Below, one piece after another: positions 9,758 through 18,304 of a stretch of 37,607 bases of DNA. Both the position numbers and the translations under genes were made by a program. Below the pieces are notes generated by a model. That model ran no database searches. It saw nothing but the letters and a program-made list of their open reading frames with translations, and was not told where the DNA came from. Source of the stretch: Rhodoferax sp. (GTDB lineage Bacteria > Pseudomonadota > Gammaproteobacteria > Burkholderiales > Burkholderiaceae_C); assembly GCA_026224975.1 (NCBI GenBank), contig JAMFRW010000031.1, forward strand, positions 1 through 37,607, given 5' to 3'. Position 1 is the stretch's first letter. Every line of letters starts with the position of its first letter.

Positions 9758-11129
9758 GCGTGGCCTCCGAAGCGATCAGGGCAGCCACCACGCGCTCCAT
9801 CTGCATGAAGCGCGAACCCTTCACCGCCGCCGCATTGCAATGCGGCGCCTGCGCCAGCGCGGCGATCAGGCTGGGCACGGCATCGAAGTGGCGCGCGCCG
9901 GGAAAGGCCTGCGCCGCATGCGCGCTCATCGTGCCGGCCAGCCACACCGCATCGATGCCGCGCTCGTGCGCATAGGTGCCGACTTCGTGGTGGAAGGCCG
10001 GCCCTTGGTCGCCCACCTCGCCCATGTCGCCCAGCACCAGCCAGCGCGGGCCGGGCAGCGAAGCCAGCACATCGATCACGGCGCGCACCGAATCCGGGTT
10101 GGCGTTGTAGGTGTCGTCGATCAGCGTGACGAGGCGGCCGCCCTGCAGGAAGGATCGCACTTGCGAGCGGCCCTTGACCGGCGCAAAGGCTTCGAGGCCG
10201 CGGCCGATGGCTTCGAGCGGGCAGCCTGCTGCCAGCGCGCAGGCGGCGGCGGCAAGCGCGTTCTTCACGTTGTGCCAGCCGGCCACATGCAGTTGCAGCG
10301 TGACGGTGCCGGGCGGCGTGTGCAGCATCAGCGCCCAATGGGTCGCGTCCCAGACCGCGTGGCAGGTCACATCGGCCTTGCCTTGCAGCGCGAAGGTCAG
10401 CGTGGGGCGGGTGCCGGCGAGGCTGTGCCACAGCGGCGCGTGGGCGTCGTCGGCCGGAAACACCGCCACGCCGGTGGTGCCGAGCGATTCGATCACCGAG
10501 CCGTTTTCGCGTGCGACGGCTTCCACGCTTTCCATGAATTCCAGGTGTTCGCGCTGCGCGTTGTTGACCAGCGCGACCGTCGGCCGCGCGATCGCGGCCA
10601 GGTGCGCGATCTCGCCGGGGTGGTTCATGCCGAGTTCGACGACGCCGGCGCGATGGCCCACCACCTCGTCTTGCCGCAGGCGCAGCAGCGTGAGCGGCAC
10701 GCCGATGTGGTTGTTGAAGTTGCCTTCGGTCGAGAACGCCGCATCGCCGAGCCACGCGCGCAGAATGCTCGCGATCATCTGCGTGACGGTCGTCTTGCCG
10801 TTGCTGCCGGTGACGGCGATCAGCGGCAGCTCGAAGCGCGGGCGCCAGGCGGCGGCGAGTGCGGTGAGGGCTGCTTGGGTGTCGGCGACTTGCAGGCCGG
10901 GAAGACCTGCTTCGGCGAGGCCATGTTCTGCAATGGCAGCGACCGCACCGCTGGCGCGGGCCTGTGCGAGGAAGTCGTGCGCATCGAAGTTCTCGCCCTT
11001 GAGTGCGACGAACAAGTCACCGGCGCGCAGGCTGCGTGTGTCGCTGTGCACACGATGTATCGCCACAGAGCCATCGCCCACCAGCGTGGCCGAGGGCAGC
11101 AGCGCGTGGGCCTGGGCCAGCGTCATCAT
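9747..11129 (-). CDS. murF: UDP-N-acetylmuramoyl-tripeptide--D-alanyl-D-alanine ligase
   Basis: MurF adds the D-Ala-D-Ala dipeptide made by Ddl to UDP-MurNAc-tripeptide. The 460-residue protein shows an N-terminal UMP-binding domain ([20 protein letters not shown]), the P-loop [14 protein letters not shown], the central segments [15 protein letters not shown] and [11 protein letters not shown], and the C-terminal [13 protein letters not shown] segment characteristic of MurF. Two ATG codons stand in tandem at 11129 and 11126; the first overlaps the murE stop codon as ATGA and is preferred. Confidence 0.97.
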   Translation of the reverse strand: MMTLAQAHALLPSATLVGDGSVAIHRVHSDTRSLRAGDLFVALKGENFDAHDFLAQARASGAVAAIAEHGLAEAGLPGLQVADTQAALTALAAAWRPRFELPLIAVTGSNGKTTVTQMIASILRAWLGDAAFSTEGNFNNHIGVPLTLLRLRQDEVVGHRAGVVELGMNHPGEIAHLAAIARPTVALVNNAQREHLEFMESVEAVARENGSVIESLGTTGVAVFPADDAHAPLWHSLAGTRPTLTFALQGKADVTCHAVWDATHWALMLHTPPGTVTLQLHVAGWHNVKNALAAAACALAAGCPLEAIGRGLEAFAPVKGRSQVRSFLQGGRLVTLIDDTYNANPDSVRAVIDVLASLPGPRWLVLGDMGEVGDQGPAFHHEVGTYAHERGIDAVWLAGTMSAHAAQAFPGARHFDAVPSLIAALAQAPHCNAAAVKGSRFMQMERVVAALIASEATHAA

Positions 11130-12742
11130 GCGGCGGCTCCCTTGTGCAGGCTGGCGCGTGCAGCGAGCGCTGCGCTGGCTTCTTCCACATCGGAAAAATG
11201 CTGCTTCACGCCGCGGATCTCTTGGTAGTCCTCGTGGCCCTTGCCGGCGACGAGGATCACGTCGCGCGCATCGGCGTTGCGCACCGCGTGGGCGATGGCG
11301 GCGCGGCGGTCTTCGATGACCTTGACGCGCTCTTGCGAGCCCGCCAAACCTGCCACGATCTGCAGCAGGATGAAGGCCGGCGCTTCGTGGCGCGGGTTGT
11401 CGCTGGTGATGACGGTGTGGTCGGCCAGCCGCTGCGCCAGCGCGCCCATCAGCGGGCGCTTGCCGGCATCACGGTTGCCACCACAGCCGAACACACACCA
11501 GAGCTCGCCGCCGCGCTCTTGCGCGAAGGGCTTCAGGGCGGTGAGCGCTTTTTCGAGCGCATCCGGCGTGTGGGCGAAGTCGACAATGACTTCCGGTAGG
11601 AACGGAGCCCCCCGCTCGCGGCTTACCGCGAGCGCCCCCCCGAGGGGGTCGAGCCCGGCTTGGGGCGGCCCGGCACTCGGGCTCGTGTCGGCTGCCTTCG
11701 CCACGCGTTGCATGCGGCCGGGCACCGGCGTGAGCGCGGCGCAGGCGCTTGCTGCATCGGCGAGTGACACGCCGAGTGCGCGCATGCCGCCGATGGCCGC
11801 GAGCAGGTTGCTCACGTTGTAGTCACCGATCAATGCGGTGGCGACCGAGGCGCGCTCATCGCCTTCGGCCAGCTCGAAGCTCAAGCCGCCTCCGTCGTAG
11901 CGGATGTGGGATGCCACAAGCGATGCCTTGCTGGAAGCACCCGCCGAATACGTCCACACCGCCGGCAGCTTGTCCATCAACGAAGACGCGAGCGAAGCGC
12001 CCTGCGCATCGTCGATGTTAACCACCGCGGCCTGCAAACCGGGCCATGAAAAAAGTTGCGCCTTGGCTTGCCAATAAGCGTCCATCGAGCCGTGAAAGTC
12101 CAAGTGATCCTGCGTGAAATTGGTGAACAGCGCGACTGAAATGCGCGTGCCTGCGAGCCGTTGCTCGGCGATGCCGATGGAGGTCGCTTCGATCGCGCAA
12201 ACCGCAAAGCCCGCGTCGGCGAACTGGCGCAGGCCCGCCTGCACGGTGACCGGGTCGGGCGTGGTCATGCCGGTGAAAGAGATGGCCGATGCTCGTCCAG
12301 CAACGGGTGGCTCGCCCACGCCCAGCGTGCCGATGAGGCCGCTGCGGCGGCCGAGGGCGCCGAGCGCCTGCGCGACCCACCAGGCCACAGACGTCTTGCC
12401 GTTGGTGCCGGTGATGGCGATGACGGCTAGTGCTTCGCTCGGCGATTTCATGAAGCCGCTGGCGATGCCGCCGGTGCTGGCCTTGAGGCCCGGCAGCGAA
12501 GCGACTGCCGACGAATCCTCGAAGTCGAACGCCTCCGCGCCCTCCGCCTCGATCAGGCAAGCCACCGCGCCCGCAGCTAGCGCCGCGCGCACGAACTGCC
12601 GGCCATCGACCGCATAACCCGGCCACGCAATGAACGCATCGCCGGGCTGCACGCGACGGCTGTCTGTCGCGAGCGCACGCACGCCGCGCTCGGCCAGCCA
12701 GGCCAGAGCCGCATCGATCGACGCGAGCGCGCGCACCGCCAT
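11126..12742 (-). CDS. murE: UDP-N-acetylmuramoyl-L-alanyl-D-glutamate--2,6-diaminopimelate ligase, with in-frame repeat insertion
   Basis: MurE adds meso-diaminopimelate to UDP-MurNAc-L-Ala-D-Glu. The start is ATG at 12742, overlapping the ftsI stop as TGATG and preceded by GGAG inside ftsI; the longer open frame upstream is ftsI in another frame. The 538-residue protein has TDSRRVQPGDAFIAWPG, the P-loop ITGTNGKTS (about 110-118), FTNFTQDHLDFHGSM and the DNPR motif (TSDNPRHEAP), which marks meso-DAP specificity. Between GRMQRV and VIVDFAHTPDALEKAL, residues about 350-382 (SPSAGPPQAGLDPLGGALAV and following) are an extra segment coded by a C-rich palindromic repeat. The insertion lies at the start of the C-terminal domain next to a conserved strand. 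Confidence 0.97.
   Translation of the reverse strand: MAVRALASIDAALAWLAERGVRALATDSRRVQPGDAFIAWPGYAVDGRQFVRAALAAGAVACLIEAEGAEAFDFEDSSAVASLPGLKASTGGIASGFMKSPSEALAVIAITGTNGKTSVAWWVAQALGALGRRSGLIGTLGVGEPPVAGRASAISFTGMTTPDPVTVQAGLRQFADAGFAVCAIEATSIGIAEQRLAGTRISVALFTNFTQDHLDFHGSMDAYWQAKAQLFSWPGLQAAVVNIDDAQGASLASSLMDKLPAVWTYSAGASSKASLVASHIRYDGGGLSFELAEGDERASVATALIGDYNVSNLLAAIGGMRALGVSLADAASACAALTPVPGRMQRVAKAADTSPSAGPPQAGLDPLGGALAVSRERGAPFLPEVIVDFAHTPDALEKALTALKPFAQERGGELWCVFGCGGNRDAGKRPLMGALAQRLADHTVITSDNPRHEAPAFILLQIVAGLAGSQERVKVIEDRRAAIAHAVRNADARDVILVAGKGHEDYQEIRGVKQHFSDVEEASAALAARASLHKGAAA
11605..11686. repeat. C-rich palindromic repeat inserted in frame in murE
   Basis: It contains a 9-bp perfect stem, CGCTCGCGG (11613-11621) and CCGCGAGCG (11626-11634) with a 4-nt loop. 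Next come a seven-C tract, GA and five G (11635-11648), then CGAGCCCGGCTTGGGGCGGC and CCGGCA. The second half matches the copy at 8530-8567. The segment corresponds to the residues of MurE that have no counterpart in ordinary family members, so it appears to be a repeat insertion that kept the frame. Confidence 0.75.
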
Positions 12743-14649
12743 CAGAAGCTCTCCTCTTCGGCGGGAATGTTCTTGGTGATGATCTGCGTCTTCACGTCCA
12801 GATCGGGTTGCACGCCGAGGGTGCGCAGGGTCTGCGAGACCAGATCGCTGAACACAGGCGCGGCCACATCGCCGCCGTACCACTTGCCGTTGCTCGGCTC
12901 GTCGACCATCACCGCGACGATGATGCGCGGGTGGTCGATGGGCGCCATGCCGACGAACCAGGAGCGGTACTTCTTGACCGCGTAGCCCTTGCCCTCCTGC
13001 TTGTAGGCCGTGCCCGATTTGCCGCCCACCGAGTAGCCCATGGCCTGCGCCTTGGGCGCCGTGCCACCGGGGCCGGTGACGAGGTTGAGCATCTTGCGGA
13101 TGGTCGCGGCTGTCTCGGGCGAGATCACGCGGATGCCGTTGACGCGCGGCCCCTGGCCCATGGCGGCGCTCGCGGCGTTGGCGTCGGCCGTGGCGGCTGC
13201 CGGTTCGTTGGCGACCTTGGTCAGCGTGACGGGAATGAATTCGCCGTCGTGCGCGAACACGGTGTAGGCATGCGCGATCTGGAACAGCGACGCCGACAGG
13301 CCGTAGCCGTAGCTCATGGTCGCCTGCTCGATCGGGCGCCAGGTCTTGTACGGCCGCAGGCGCCCCGTCACGGCGCCAGGGAAAGAGAGCTGCGGCTTCT
13401 GGTCGAACCCGGCCTGGGTGTACAGCTCCCACATCTCGCGCGGCTGGAACATCAGCCCCATGCGCATCGCGCCGATGTTGCTCGATTTCTGGATGACTTC
13501 CGATACCGTCAAGTCGCCATGGGCGTGCGAATCGCTGATGACGAAGCCGCCCATCGAGATCTTGCCCGGCGCGGTGTGGATGATGGTGTTGGGCGTGACG
13601 CGCTTGGTCTCGAGCGCCCAGGCGGCGATGAAGGGCTTGACGGTGGATCCGGGCTCGAAGGTGTCGGTGAGCGCGCGGTTGCGCAACTGCGCGCCGCTCA
13701 GGTTGCGGCGGTCGGCCGGCGTGTAGCTGGGGAAGTTGGCCAGCGCCAGCACTTCGCCGCTTTGCGCATCGAGCACGACCACGCTGCCGGCTTTGGCCTT
13801 GTTCTCGGCCACCGCATCGCGGATGCGCTGGTAGGCGAAGAACTGCACCTTCGAATCGATGCTGAGGTCGAGGTCCTTGCCATCGACCGGGGCCACGCTG
13901 TCGCCGATGTCCTCGACCACGCGGCCGAGCCGGTCCTTGATGACGCGGCGCGTGCCGTTGCGGCCCGACAAGTCCTTCTGGTGGGCGAGTTCCATGCCCT
14001 CCTGGCCCTTGTCTTCCACATCGGTGAAGCCGACCACGTGCGTCGCCGATTCACCCTCGGGGTACTTGCGCTTGTACTCGCGCACCTGGTGCACGCCCTT
14101 GATGTCGAGCGCGAGCACGTCCTTGGCGACCTGGTCGTCGACCTGGCGGCGCAGCCACACGAAGTTGGGGTTGTCGTCGAGCCGGTTTTCCAGCTCCTTG
14201 GGCGTCATGCCGAGCAGCTTGGCGAGCTTGGCGCGCTCGGCCGGGTCGGTGTCCAGATCTTTCGGGATCGCCCACAGCGAAGGCGCCGGGATGCTCGATG
14301 CCAGGATCTGCCCGTTGCGGTCGAGGATACGGCCGCGGCTCGCCGGCAGCTCGATGTTGCGCGCATAGCGGATCTCGCCCTGGCGCAGGAAGAAGGCCTG
14401 GTCGATCACCTGGACATAGACCGCGCGGCCGAGCAGCACGCAAAAGCTCGCGCCGACGATCGCGACGAGGAACTTCGAGCGCCATGGTGGCGTCTTCGAG
14501 GCCAGCAGCGGGCTGCTCGAATAGACCACGCTGCGCACGTTCGACGCACCGGCCCGGCCACGCGAGGTGGCGCCGCCGCTCGGGCGCTGCCGGGCACCGC
14601 GGCTGGGGGTTGCGCCTGCATCCCGCTTCGATGACTTGAACCAGCTCAT
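12742..14649 (-). CDS. ftsI: Peptidoglycan D,D-transpeptidase FtsI (PBP3)
   Basis: FtsI is the class B penicillin-binding protein that cross-links septal peptidoglycan in the periplasm and works with FtsW. The start is ATG at 14649 ([12 protein letters not shown]), overlapping the ftsL stop as ATGA; the upstream open frame is ftsL in another frame. The protein has 635 residues: a basic Arg/Gly-rich cytoplasmic tail of about 60 residues, one membrane anchor (SKFLVAIVGASFCVLLGRAV), a pedestal domain (ASRGRILDRNGQILA) and the transpeptidase domain. The catalytic motifs are STVK with Ser335, SSN at 389-391 and KSGT at 544-547. The tail is longer than in E. coli, which is common in related organisms. 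Confidence 0.97.
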   Translation of the reverse strand: MSWFKSSKRDAGATPSRGARQRPSGGATSRGRAGASNVRSVVYSSSPLLASKTPPWRSKFLVAIVGASFCVLLGRAVYVQVIDQAFFLRQGEIRYARNIELPASRGRILDRNGQILASSIPAPSLWAIPKDLDTDPAERAKLAKLLGMTPKELENRLDDNPNFVWLRRQVDDQVAKDVLALDIKGVHQVREYKRKYPEGESATHVVGFTDVEDKGQEGMELAHQKDLSGRNGTRRVIKDRLGRVVEDIGDSVAPVDGKDLDLSIDSKVQFFAYQRIRDAVAENKAKAGSVVVLDAQSGEVLALANFPSYTPADRRNLSGAQLRNRALTDTFEPGSTVKPFIAAWALETKRVTPNTIIHTAPGKISMGGFVISDSHAHGDLTVSEVIQKSSNIGAMRMGLMFQPREMWELYTQAGFDQKPQLSFPGAVTGRLRPYKTWRPIEQATMSYGYGLSASLFQIAHAYTVFAHDGEFIPVTLTKVANEPAAATADANAASAAMGQGPRVNGIRVISPETAATIRKMLNLVTGPGGTAPKAQAMGYSVGGKSGTAYKQEGKGYAVKKYRSWFVGMAPIDHPRIIVAVMVDEPSNGKWYGGDVAAPVFSDLVSQTLRTLGVQPDLDVKTQIITKNIPAEEESF

Positions 14650-14984
14650 GGTGCGCTCCCCGCGCGTGTGGTGGCCGAAGGCAATCGATCCACCGACGCA
14701 TCCACGCCCGATGCCGTGCGCGCCGCATACCTCACGTACTGCGTGACAGCCGGCGTGGCGGTGCGCATGGCGAGCTTGTCGCGCGCGGTCTTTTCGACGC
14801 GCAGCGGCGTGGCCTGCGATTGCTTCTCGGACTTCAGGCGCTCCATCTCGCTGTCGAGCAGGCGCTCTTCGGTGCGCGCCTTGTCGAGCTCGGCAAAGAG
14901 GCTGCGCGAGGTGTGCGAGACGCGCACCAGGTAGACGCAGCTCACCATCAGCGCGAGCAGCAAGAGCACGTTGATTCGCGTCAT
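14646..14984 (-). CDS. ftsL: Cell division protein FtsL
   Basis: FtsL is a small bitopic membrane protein that forms the FtsQLB complex and activates FtsWI. The 112-residue protein has one membrane segment (about residues 4-21, [17 protein letters not shown]) followed by a charged coiled coil ([20 protein letters not shown], about 29-60). It then has a low-complexity Ala/Thr/Arg-rich periplasmic tail. Identification rests on topology and on position between rsmH and ftsI, as FtsL sequences diverge strongly. The ATG at 14984 overlaps the rsmH stop as ATGA, and the stop overlaps the ftsI start. Confidence 0.93.
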   Translation of the reverse strand: MTRINVLLLLALMVSCVYLVRVSHTSRSLFAELDKARTEERLLDSEMERLKSEKQSQATPLRVEKTARDKLAMRTATPAVTQYVRYAARTASGVDASVDRLPSATTRAGSAP

Positions 14985-15985
14985 CGGCGGCTCCCGGGCG
15001 GCGCGGGCGGCGGCGCATCGGTGCGTTCGGCCACCCGCATCACGGCGGAGCGCGAGCGGCCGTTGGCGCGCACTTCGTCGTCGCCCGGCTTGACGCGGCC
15101 CAGCGCCTTCAGGCGGTGCGCCTTTTCGGGCGCGAAGGGCGCGCGGCGATCGACCTCGCTGCGGCTCTCGCGCGCGATGAAAGTCTTGACGATGCGGTCT
15201 TCGAGCGAGTGGAAACTGATCACGACCAGCCGGCCGTTCGGCACCAGCAGGTCGATGGACGCCTTCAGCCCTTGTTCGAGTTCCTCGAGCTCAGCGTTGA
15301 CGAAAATCCGAAGAGCCTGAAATGTGCGCGTTGCAGGGTTCTGGCCCGCTTCGCGGGTCCGGACCGCACCAGCCACGACACTGGAAAGCTCTGCAGTGGT
15401 TCGAACCGGGTGCCCGCTTTCGCGCCGAGCAACAAGCGCCTTTGCAACCTGTACAGCAAACCGTTCTTCCCCATAGTCACGAATCACCTCCGCAATGTGG
15501 CGCTCGTCGGCACGAGCCAGAAAATCCGCAGCGCTCTCGCCGCGGCTCGTGTCCATGCGCATGTCCAGCGGGCCGTCGAAACGGAAGCTGAACCCGCGCT
15601 CGGGGTTGTCGATCTGCGGCGACGAGACGCCCAGATCCAGAAGCAGACCATCGACCTTGTCCACGCCCAGCGACGCCATCAGCGGCAGCAGGTGCGCAAA
15701 GCTGGTGTGATGGATGGAAAAACGCGGGTCCGTGACCCGCGTTGCGCCAGAACCTGCCGCCTCCACGGCAGACAGATCCCGGTCGATCGCCACCACCCTT
15801 CCCCGCGGCGAGAGCCGCGCCAGCAGCGCGCGCGAATGCCCGCCGCGGCCGAAGGTGCCGTCGACATAAATGCCGTCGGGCGTGGTGACGAGCGCATCGA
15901 TCGCCTCGCCCAGCAACACGGTGGTGTGCTGGAAGTCGTCGTTGGCGGCGGGGCTGGTGTCAGGAGCGTCCATGGGCGGGTTCAT
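14981..15985 (-). CDS. rsmH: 16S rRNA (cytosine(1402)-N(4))-methyltransferase
   Basis: RsmH (MraW) methylates N4 of C1402 in 16S rRNA using S-adenosylmethionine. The start is ATG at 15985 ([15 protein letters not shown]), 5 nt after the mraZ stop; a second in-frame ATG follows four codons later, and the long upstream frame is mraZ in another frame. The protein has 334 residues. Motifs are [13 protein letters not shown], the SAM loop [60 protein letters not shown] and [14 protein letters not shown], all standard for the family. A perfect 10-bp hairpin (15721-15743) lies within the coding sequence at about codons 81-89. Confidence 0.98.
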   Translation of the reverse strand: MNPPMDAPDTSPAANDDFQHTTVLLGEAIDALVTTPDGIYVDGTFGRGGHSRALLARLSPRGRVVAIDRDLSAVEAAGSGATRVTDPRFSIHHTSFAHLLPLMASLGVDKVDGLLLDLGVSSPQIDNPERGFSFRFDGPLDMRMDTSRGESAADFLARADERHIAEVIRDYGEERFAVQVAKALVARRESGHPVRTTAELSSVVAGAVRTREAGQNPATRTFQALRIFVNAELEELEQGLKASIDLLVPNGRLVVISFHSLEDRIVKTFIARESRSEVDRRAPFAPEKAHRLKALGRVKPGDDEVRANGRSRSAVMRVAERTDAPPPAPPGSRR

Positions 15986-15990
15986 GGCCG

Positions 15991-16431
15991 TCAGAAGGCA
16001 AAGCTCTTGAGCGAATCCGGCATCTCGGATTTCATCACCGCGGCTTCGTGCTCGGCGTGCAACGTGGCATCCCACAGTTCGAAGTGGCTGCCCATGCCGA
16101 GCAGCATCACGTCGCGCTCCAGGCCGGCCGACTTGCGCAGCTCGGGCGGGATCAAGAGGCGCGAGGAGGCATCGATGTCCACATCCATCGCGTTGCCGAG
16201 GAACACGCGCTTCCAGCCGCTGGCCTCCATCGGCAGGGCGGCGACGCGATCGCGGAAGTTCTCCCACGCCGGGCGCGGGAAAATCATCAGCGAGCCCTCG
16301 GGGTGCTTGGTGATGGTGAGCTGGGCGACATCCATGGCCGTGAGCAGCTCACGATGGCGCGCCGGGACCGCGATGCGTCCCTTGCTGTCCAACGTCAGAG
16401 CTGCAGGCCCTTGAAATACGATGCTCGCCAC
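15991..16431 (-). CDS. mraZ: Transcriptional regulator MraZ
   Basis: MraZ is an AbrB-fold DNA-binding protein that forms a ring and regulates the dcw promoter. The 146-residue protein has two AbrB/MazE-like half domains: [20 protein letters not shown] near the N-terminus and [19 protein letters not shown] in the middle. The start is GTG at 16431 (GTG GCG AGC), giving [10 protein letters not shown]; no ATG lies nearby in frame. The start codon itself sits in the fourth MraZ box, and the promoter lies about 30-55 nt upstream, so the leader is very short. It is the first gene of the dcw operon, 5 nt before rsmH. Confidence 0.97.
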   Translation of the reverse strand: MASIVFQGPAALTLDSKGRIAVPARHRELLTAMDVAQLTITKHPEGSLMIFPRPAWENFRDRVAALPMEASGWKRVFLGNAMDVDIDASSRLLIPPELRKSAGLERDVMLLGMGSHFELWDATLHAEHEAAVMKSEMPDSLKSFAF

Positions 16432-16464
16432 AAAATCCCACTAAAGTGCACTTTGCGCCACTTT
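16425..16464 (-). promoter_or_regulatory. MraZ box array: four tandem 10-bp repeats
   Basis: Read on the minus strand, four consecutive decamers are AAAGTGGCGC, AAAGTGCACT, TTAGTGGGAT and TTTGTGGCGA, each with a GTG core at exactly 10-bp spacing. MraZ proteins are known to bind tandem repeats of this kind (TGGG repeats with 5-nt spacers in E. coli, AAAGTG boxes in mollicutes). The first box overlaps the -10 element and the fourth overlaps the GTG start codon of mraZ. Bound MraZ should therefore block RNA polymerase, consistent with autorepression. Confidence 0.85.
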
Positions 16465-16488
16465 AGCTGACGGACGAGGCGTTTTCAA
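16460..16488 (-). promoter_or_regulatory. Candidate sigma70 promoter of the dcw operon
   Basis: On the minus strand TTGAAA (16483-16488) and TAAAGT (16460-16465) are separated by 17 nt, a good fit to -35 and -10 elements. The -10 shares five bases with the first MraZ box. Transcription would begin at about 16453, some 20 nt before the mraZ start codon. This is prediction from pattern only. Confidence 0.65.
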
Positions 16489-16766
16489 ACTTCCATTGAA
16501 ATAAAAATCAATGGAATCAAAGACTTACGGACGAATCGAAAAGTTGTGTTTTGTCAGGAAATGCGTTCAAAAATAAGGACTTGCACGAATTACTGAAAGT
16601 GATGCGTGAGATGGGGAAACGTTGCGGGATGTGGAGCAGTCGCTTTCGGTCAAACTCCGTTCGCTGATGTGGCTTGGTAAGCAATCGTGAGTGGCACACC
16701 CCGCGAGGCTTGTAGAGATGCGCCACAAGATGCAAACTCACATCTCAATTGATGTCAAGGATTTGC
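16489..16766. other. AT-richer intergenic stretch between mraZ and vapB, with inverted repeats
   Basis: No convincing gene is seen here. The stretch is visibly poorer in G+C than its surroundings. It contains a 9-bp perfect inverted repeat, TTCCATTGA (16491-16499) and TCAATGGAA (16508-16516), around an A/T loop just upstream of the dcw promoter. It also has a loose inverted repeat GAGATG (16715-16720) / CATCTC (16741-16746) just before vapB, which could be part of a VapBC operator. Neither has a T-run to suggest an intrinsic terminator. Confidence 0.5.
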
Positions 16767-16970
16767 ATGCGCACGACCGTCACGATCGACGATGACCTGT
16801 ACCAAAGGGCACTGGAAGCGGCCGATCCAGGCATGGACCGGGCCGATCTGTTCCGCGAGGCGATCAAGACTTTCGTGCGGGTACAGGCCGCCAAGCGCCT
16901 GACCGCGTTGGGCGGCACCGCGCCTGAGATGAAGGATGTGCCCCGGCGGCGCGCGGCGCCTTCTGCATGA
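16767..16970 (+). CDS. vapB: Type II antitoxin, VapB family
   Basis: The 67-residue protein starts [20 protein letters not shown], the N-terminal pattern of the short VapB antitoxin family, which binds DNA as a dimer and neutralises the paired PIN-domain toxin through a flexible C-terminus. That C-terminus is basic and proline-containing ([11 protein letters not shown]). The ATG at 16767 is chosen because AAGG stands 6 nt upstream; a TTG at 16749 is in frame but lacks a site. The stop codon overlaps the vapC start as ATGA, the usual antitoxin-toxin coupling. Autoregulation by the VapBC complex is expected from the family. Confidence 0.88.
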   Translation: MRTTVTIDDDLYQRALEAADPGMDRADLFREAIKTFVRVQAAKRLTALGGTAPEMKDVPRRRAAPSA

Positions 16971-17350
16971 AGGGCGTGCTGGTCGACACCTCGGTGTGGG
17001 TCGATCACTTCAAGCGGCGCAACAAGGTTCTGGTCGACTTGCTCGGTGCCGATCTTGTGCTGACACATCCCATGGTGCTGGCCGAACTGGCCTGCGGGAC
17101 GCCACCGGCGCCGCGCGCACAAACGCTTCACGACATCGCGCTGCTGCAACAGACACAACAAGCGAGCTTGCGCGAGGTGACGGACTTCATCGAGCGCGAA
17201 GAACTGTATGGGCTGGGCTGCGGTCTGGTCGACATGGTGCTGTTGGCGTCGACGATCCTCACCATCGGCGCGTCGTTGTGGACACTGGACAAGCGCCTGG
17301 CCACGCTTGCAGATCGTTTCGGCGTGCGGCACAGCGCCGGTTTGCACTAG
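16967..17350 (+). CDS. vapC: Type II toxin VapC, PIN-domain ribonuclease
   Basis: VapC toxins are Mg-dependent endoribonucleases that cut tRNA or rRNA when the antitoxin is lost. The 127-residue protein begins [15 protein letters not shown]. The four acidic residues of the PIN site are visible: Asp7 (VDTS), Glu40 (LAELACG), Asp89 ([10 protein letters not shown]) and Asp108 (LWTLDKRL). The gene appears intact and overlaps vapB by 4 nt. It converges on the diguanylate cyclase gene, whose stop is only 28 nt away. The RNA target cannot be read from the sequence. Confidence 0.92.
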   Translation: MKGVLVDTSVWVDHFKRRNKVLVDLLGADLVLTHPMVLAELACGTPPAPRAQTLHDIALLQQTQQASLREVTDFIEREELYGLGCGLVDMVLLASTILTIGASLWTLDKRLATLADRFGVRHSAGLH

Positions 17351-17378
17351 CTCGAAGCGCAGCGCCTTCGCGCCGGCC

Positions 17379-18304
17379 TCAAAGCCGTATCGACCGCGAA
17401 TTGACCGCCCAGTCCCGGTTTCGGCCGTCGCGCTTGGCCTGGAACAGGGCCTGATCGGCCCGGCGAAAGATGCTGTCGACGCTGTCGTCGGCGGTCGCGA
17501 GGGCGATACCGGCGGAAAAGGTGTATTCGGGCACCGGCTGGTTCTCGGTCTCGGTCGATTCGGCGATGAGCTGGCGAATGCGGGCGAGCGTCAAGGCGGC
17601 GCCCTCGATGCCGGTGTTGGTGAGCACCAGCAGGAACTCTTCGCCGCCGATGCGGCCCACCGCGTCCATCGGCCGGAGCTGATGGCGCAACTGCGTGGCG
17701 AAGTGGCACAGCACGGCGTCGCCCACGTCGTGACCGGCGCTGTCGTTGATGCGCTTGAAGTGGTCGATGTCCAGCATGGCGAGCGTCAGCGGCCAGCGCA
17801 TGGCACGGGAGCCGGCGAGCATTTCGCCGAGGTGGCCCATGATGAAGCGGCGGTTGTAGAGATCGGTGAGCGGGTCTTTCTCGAGATGCGCACCGCCTCG
17901 TCGCGCGCCTTGCGCAGGTCGGACTCGGTGGCTTTCAGGGACGAGACATCGCTCACGACCATCGAGAGCCAGCCGTCGGGCTGCAAGGTTTCGGTGACCC
18001 AGACCCAGCGGCCGTCGACCAGATCGGATTCGAAAGCGCGGACCGGTAATTGCCGATACTTGGTGCGCACGCGCATCAGCCAGCCATCGATGTCAGTGGT
18101 TTCGATCAACACGCCGCGGTGGCGCGCATGGCAGTCGCGCATCATGGATTCCCAGGTGACATCGCCTGCCGCGGCGCTCACCTCGTAGGCCTGCTCGAAC
18201 CACGCGTTCGCCATGCGAAGCCTGTCGTCCGGGTCGAACAAGGCAAAGCCGAGGCCCGCGCCGTCGAGCGACGCCTGCAGACGGGCTTGCAGCGGGAGAT
18301 CCAT
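17379..18304 (-). pseudogene. PAS-GGDEF diguanylate cyclase interrupted by a one-base frameshift
   Basis: Two overlapping minus-strand frames make one protein. The first starts at ATG 18304 and holds a PAS-like sensor domain (GLGFALFDPDDRLRMANAWF to SDVSSLKATESDLRKARDEAV). The second carries the linker LEKDPLTDLYNRRF and a complete GGDEF domain: LAMLDIDHFKRINDSAGHDV, RPMDAVGRIGGEEF and QALFQAKRDGRNR. The active motif GGEEF and the inhibitory site RPMD, five residues upstream, are intact. The frames meet near 17886-17891. Adding one G on the plus strand (C on the minus strand) would give DEAVRHLEKDPLTDLYNRR and one 308-residue protein. This is either a recent inactivating deletion or a sequencing error. 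If intact it would make cyclic di-GMP in the cytoplasm. Confidence 0.88.

Noticed and set aside
9573-11228. Long plus-strand open frame (551 codons) across mraY and murF
   Set aside because: It is antisense to murF, His/Arg/Gly-rich with no recognisable motif; a codon-bias shadow.
12742-15018. Longer starts for ftsI, murE, rsmH and ddl
   Set aside because: The upstream parts are other frames of the preceding genes; the chosen ATG codons overlap the previous stop codon and match family N-termini.
16517-16741. 74-codon minus-strand frame upstream of mraZ
   Set aside because: No ribosome binding site, no family pattern, and it lies in the AT-rich regulatory gap; treated as non-coding.
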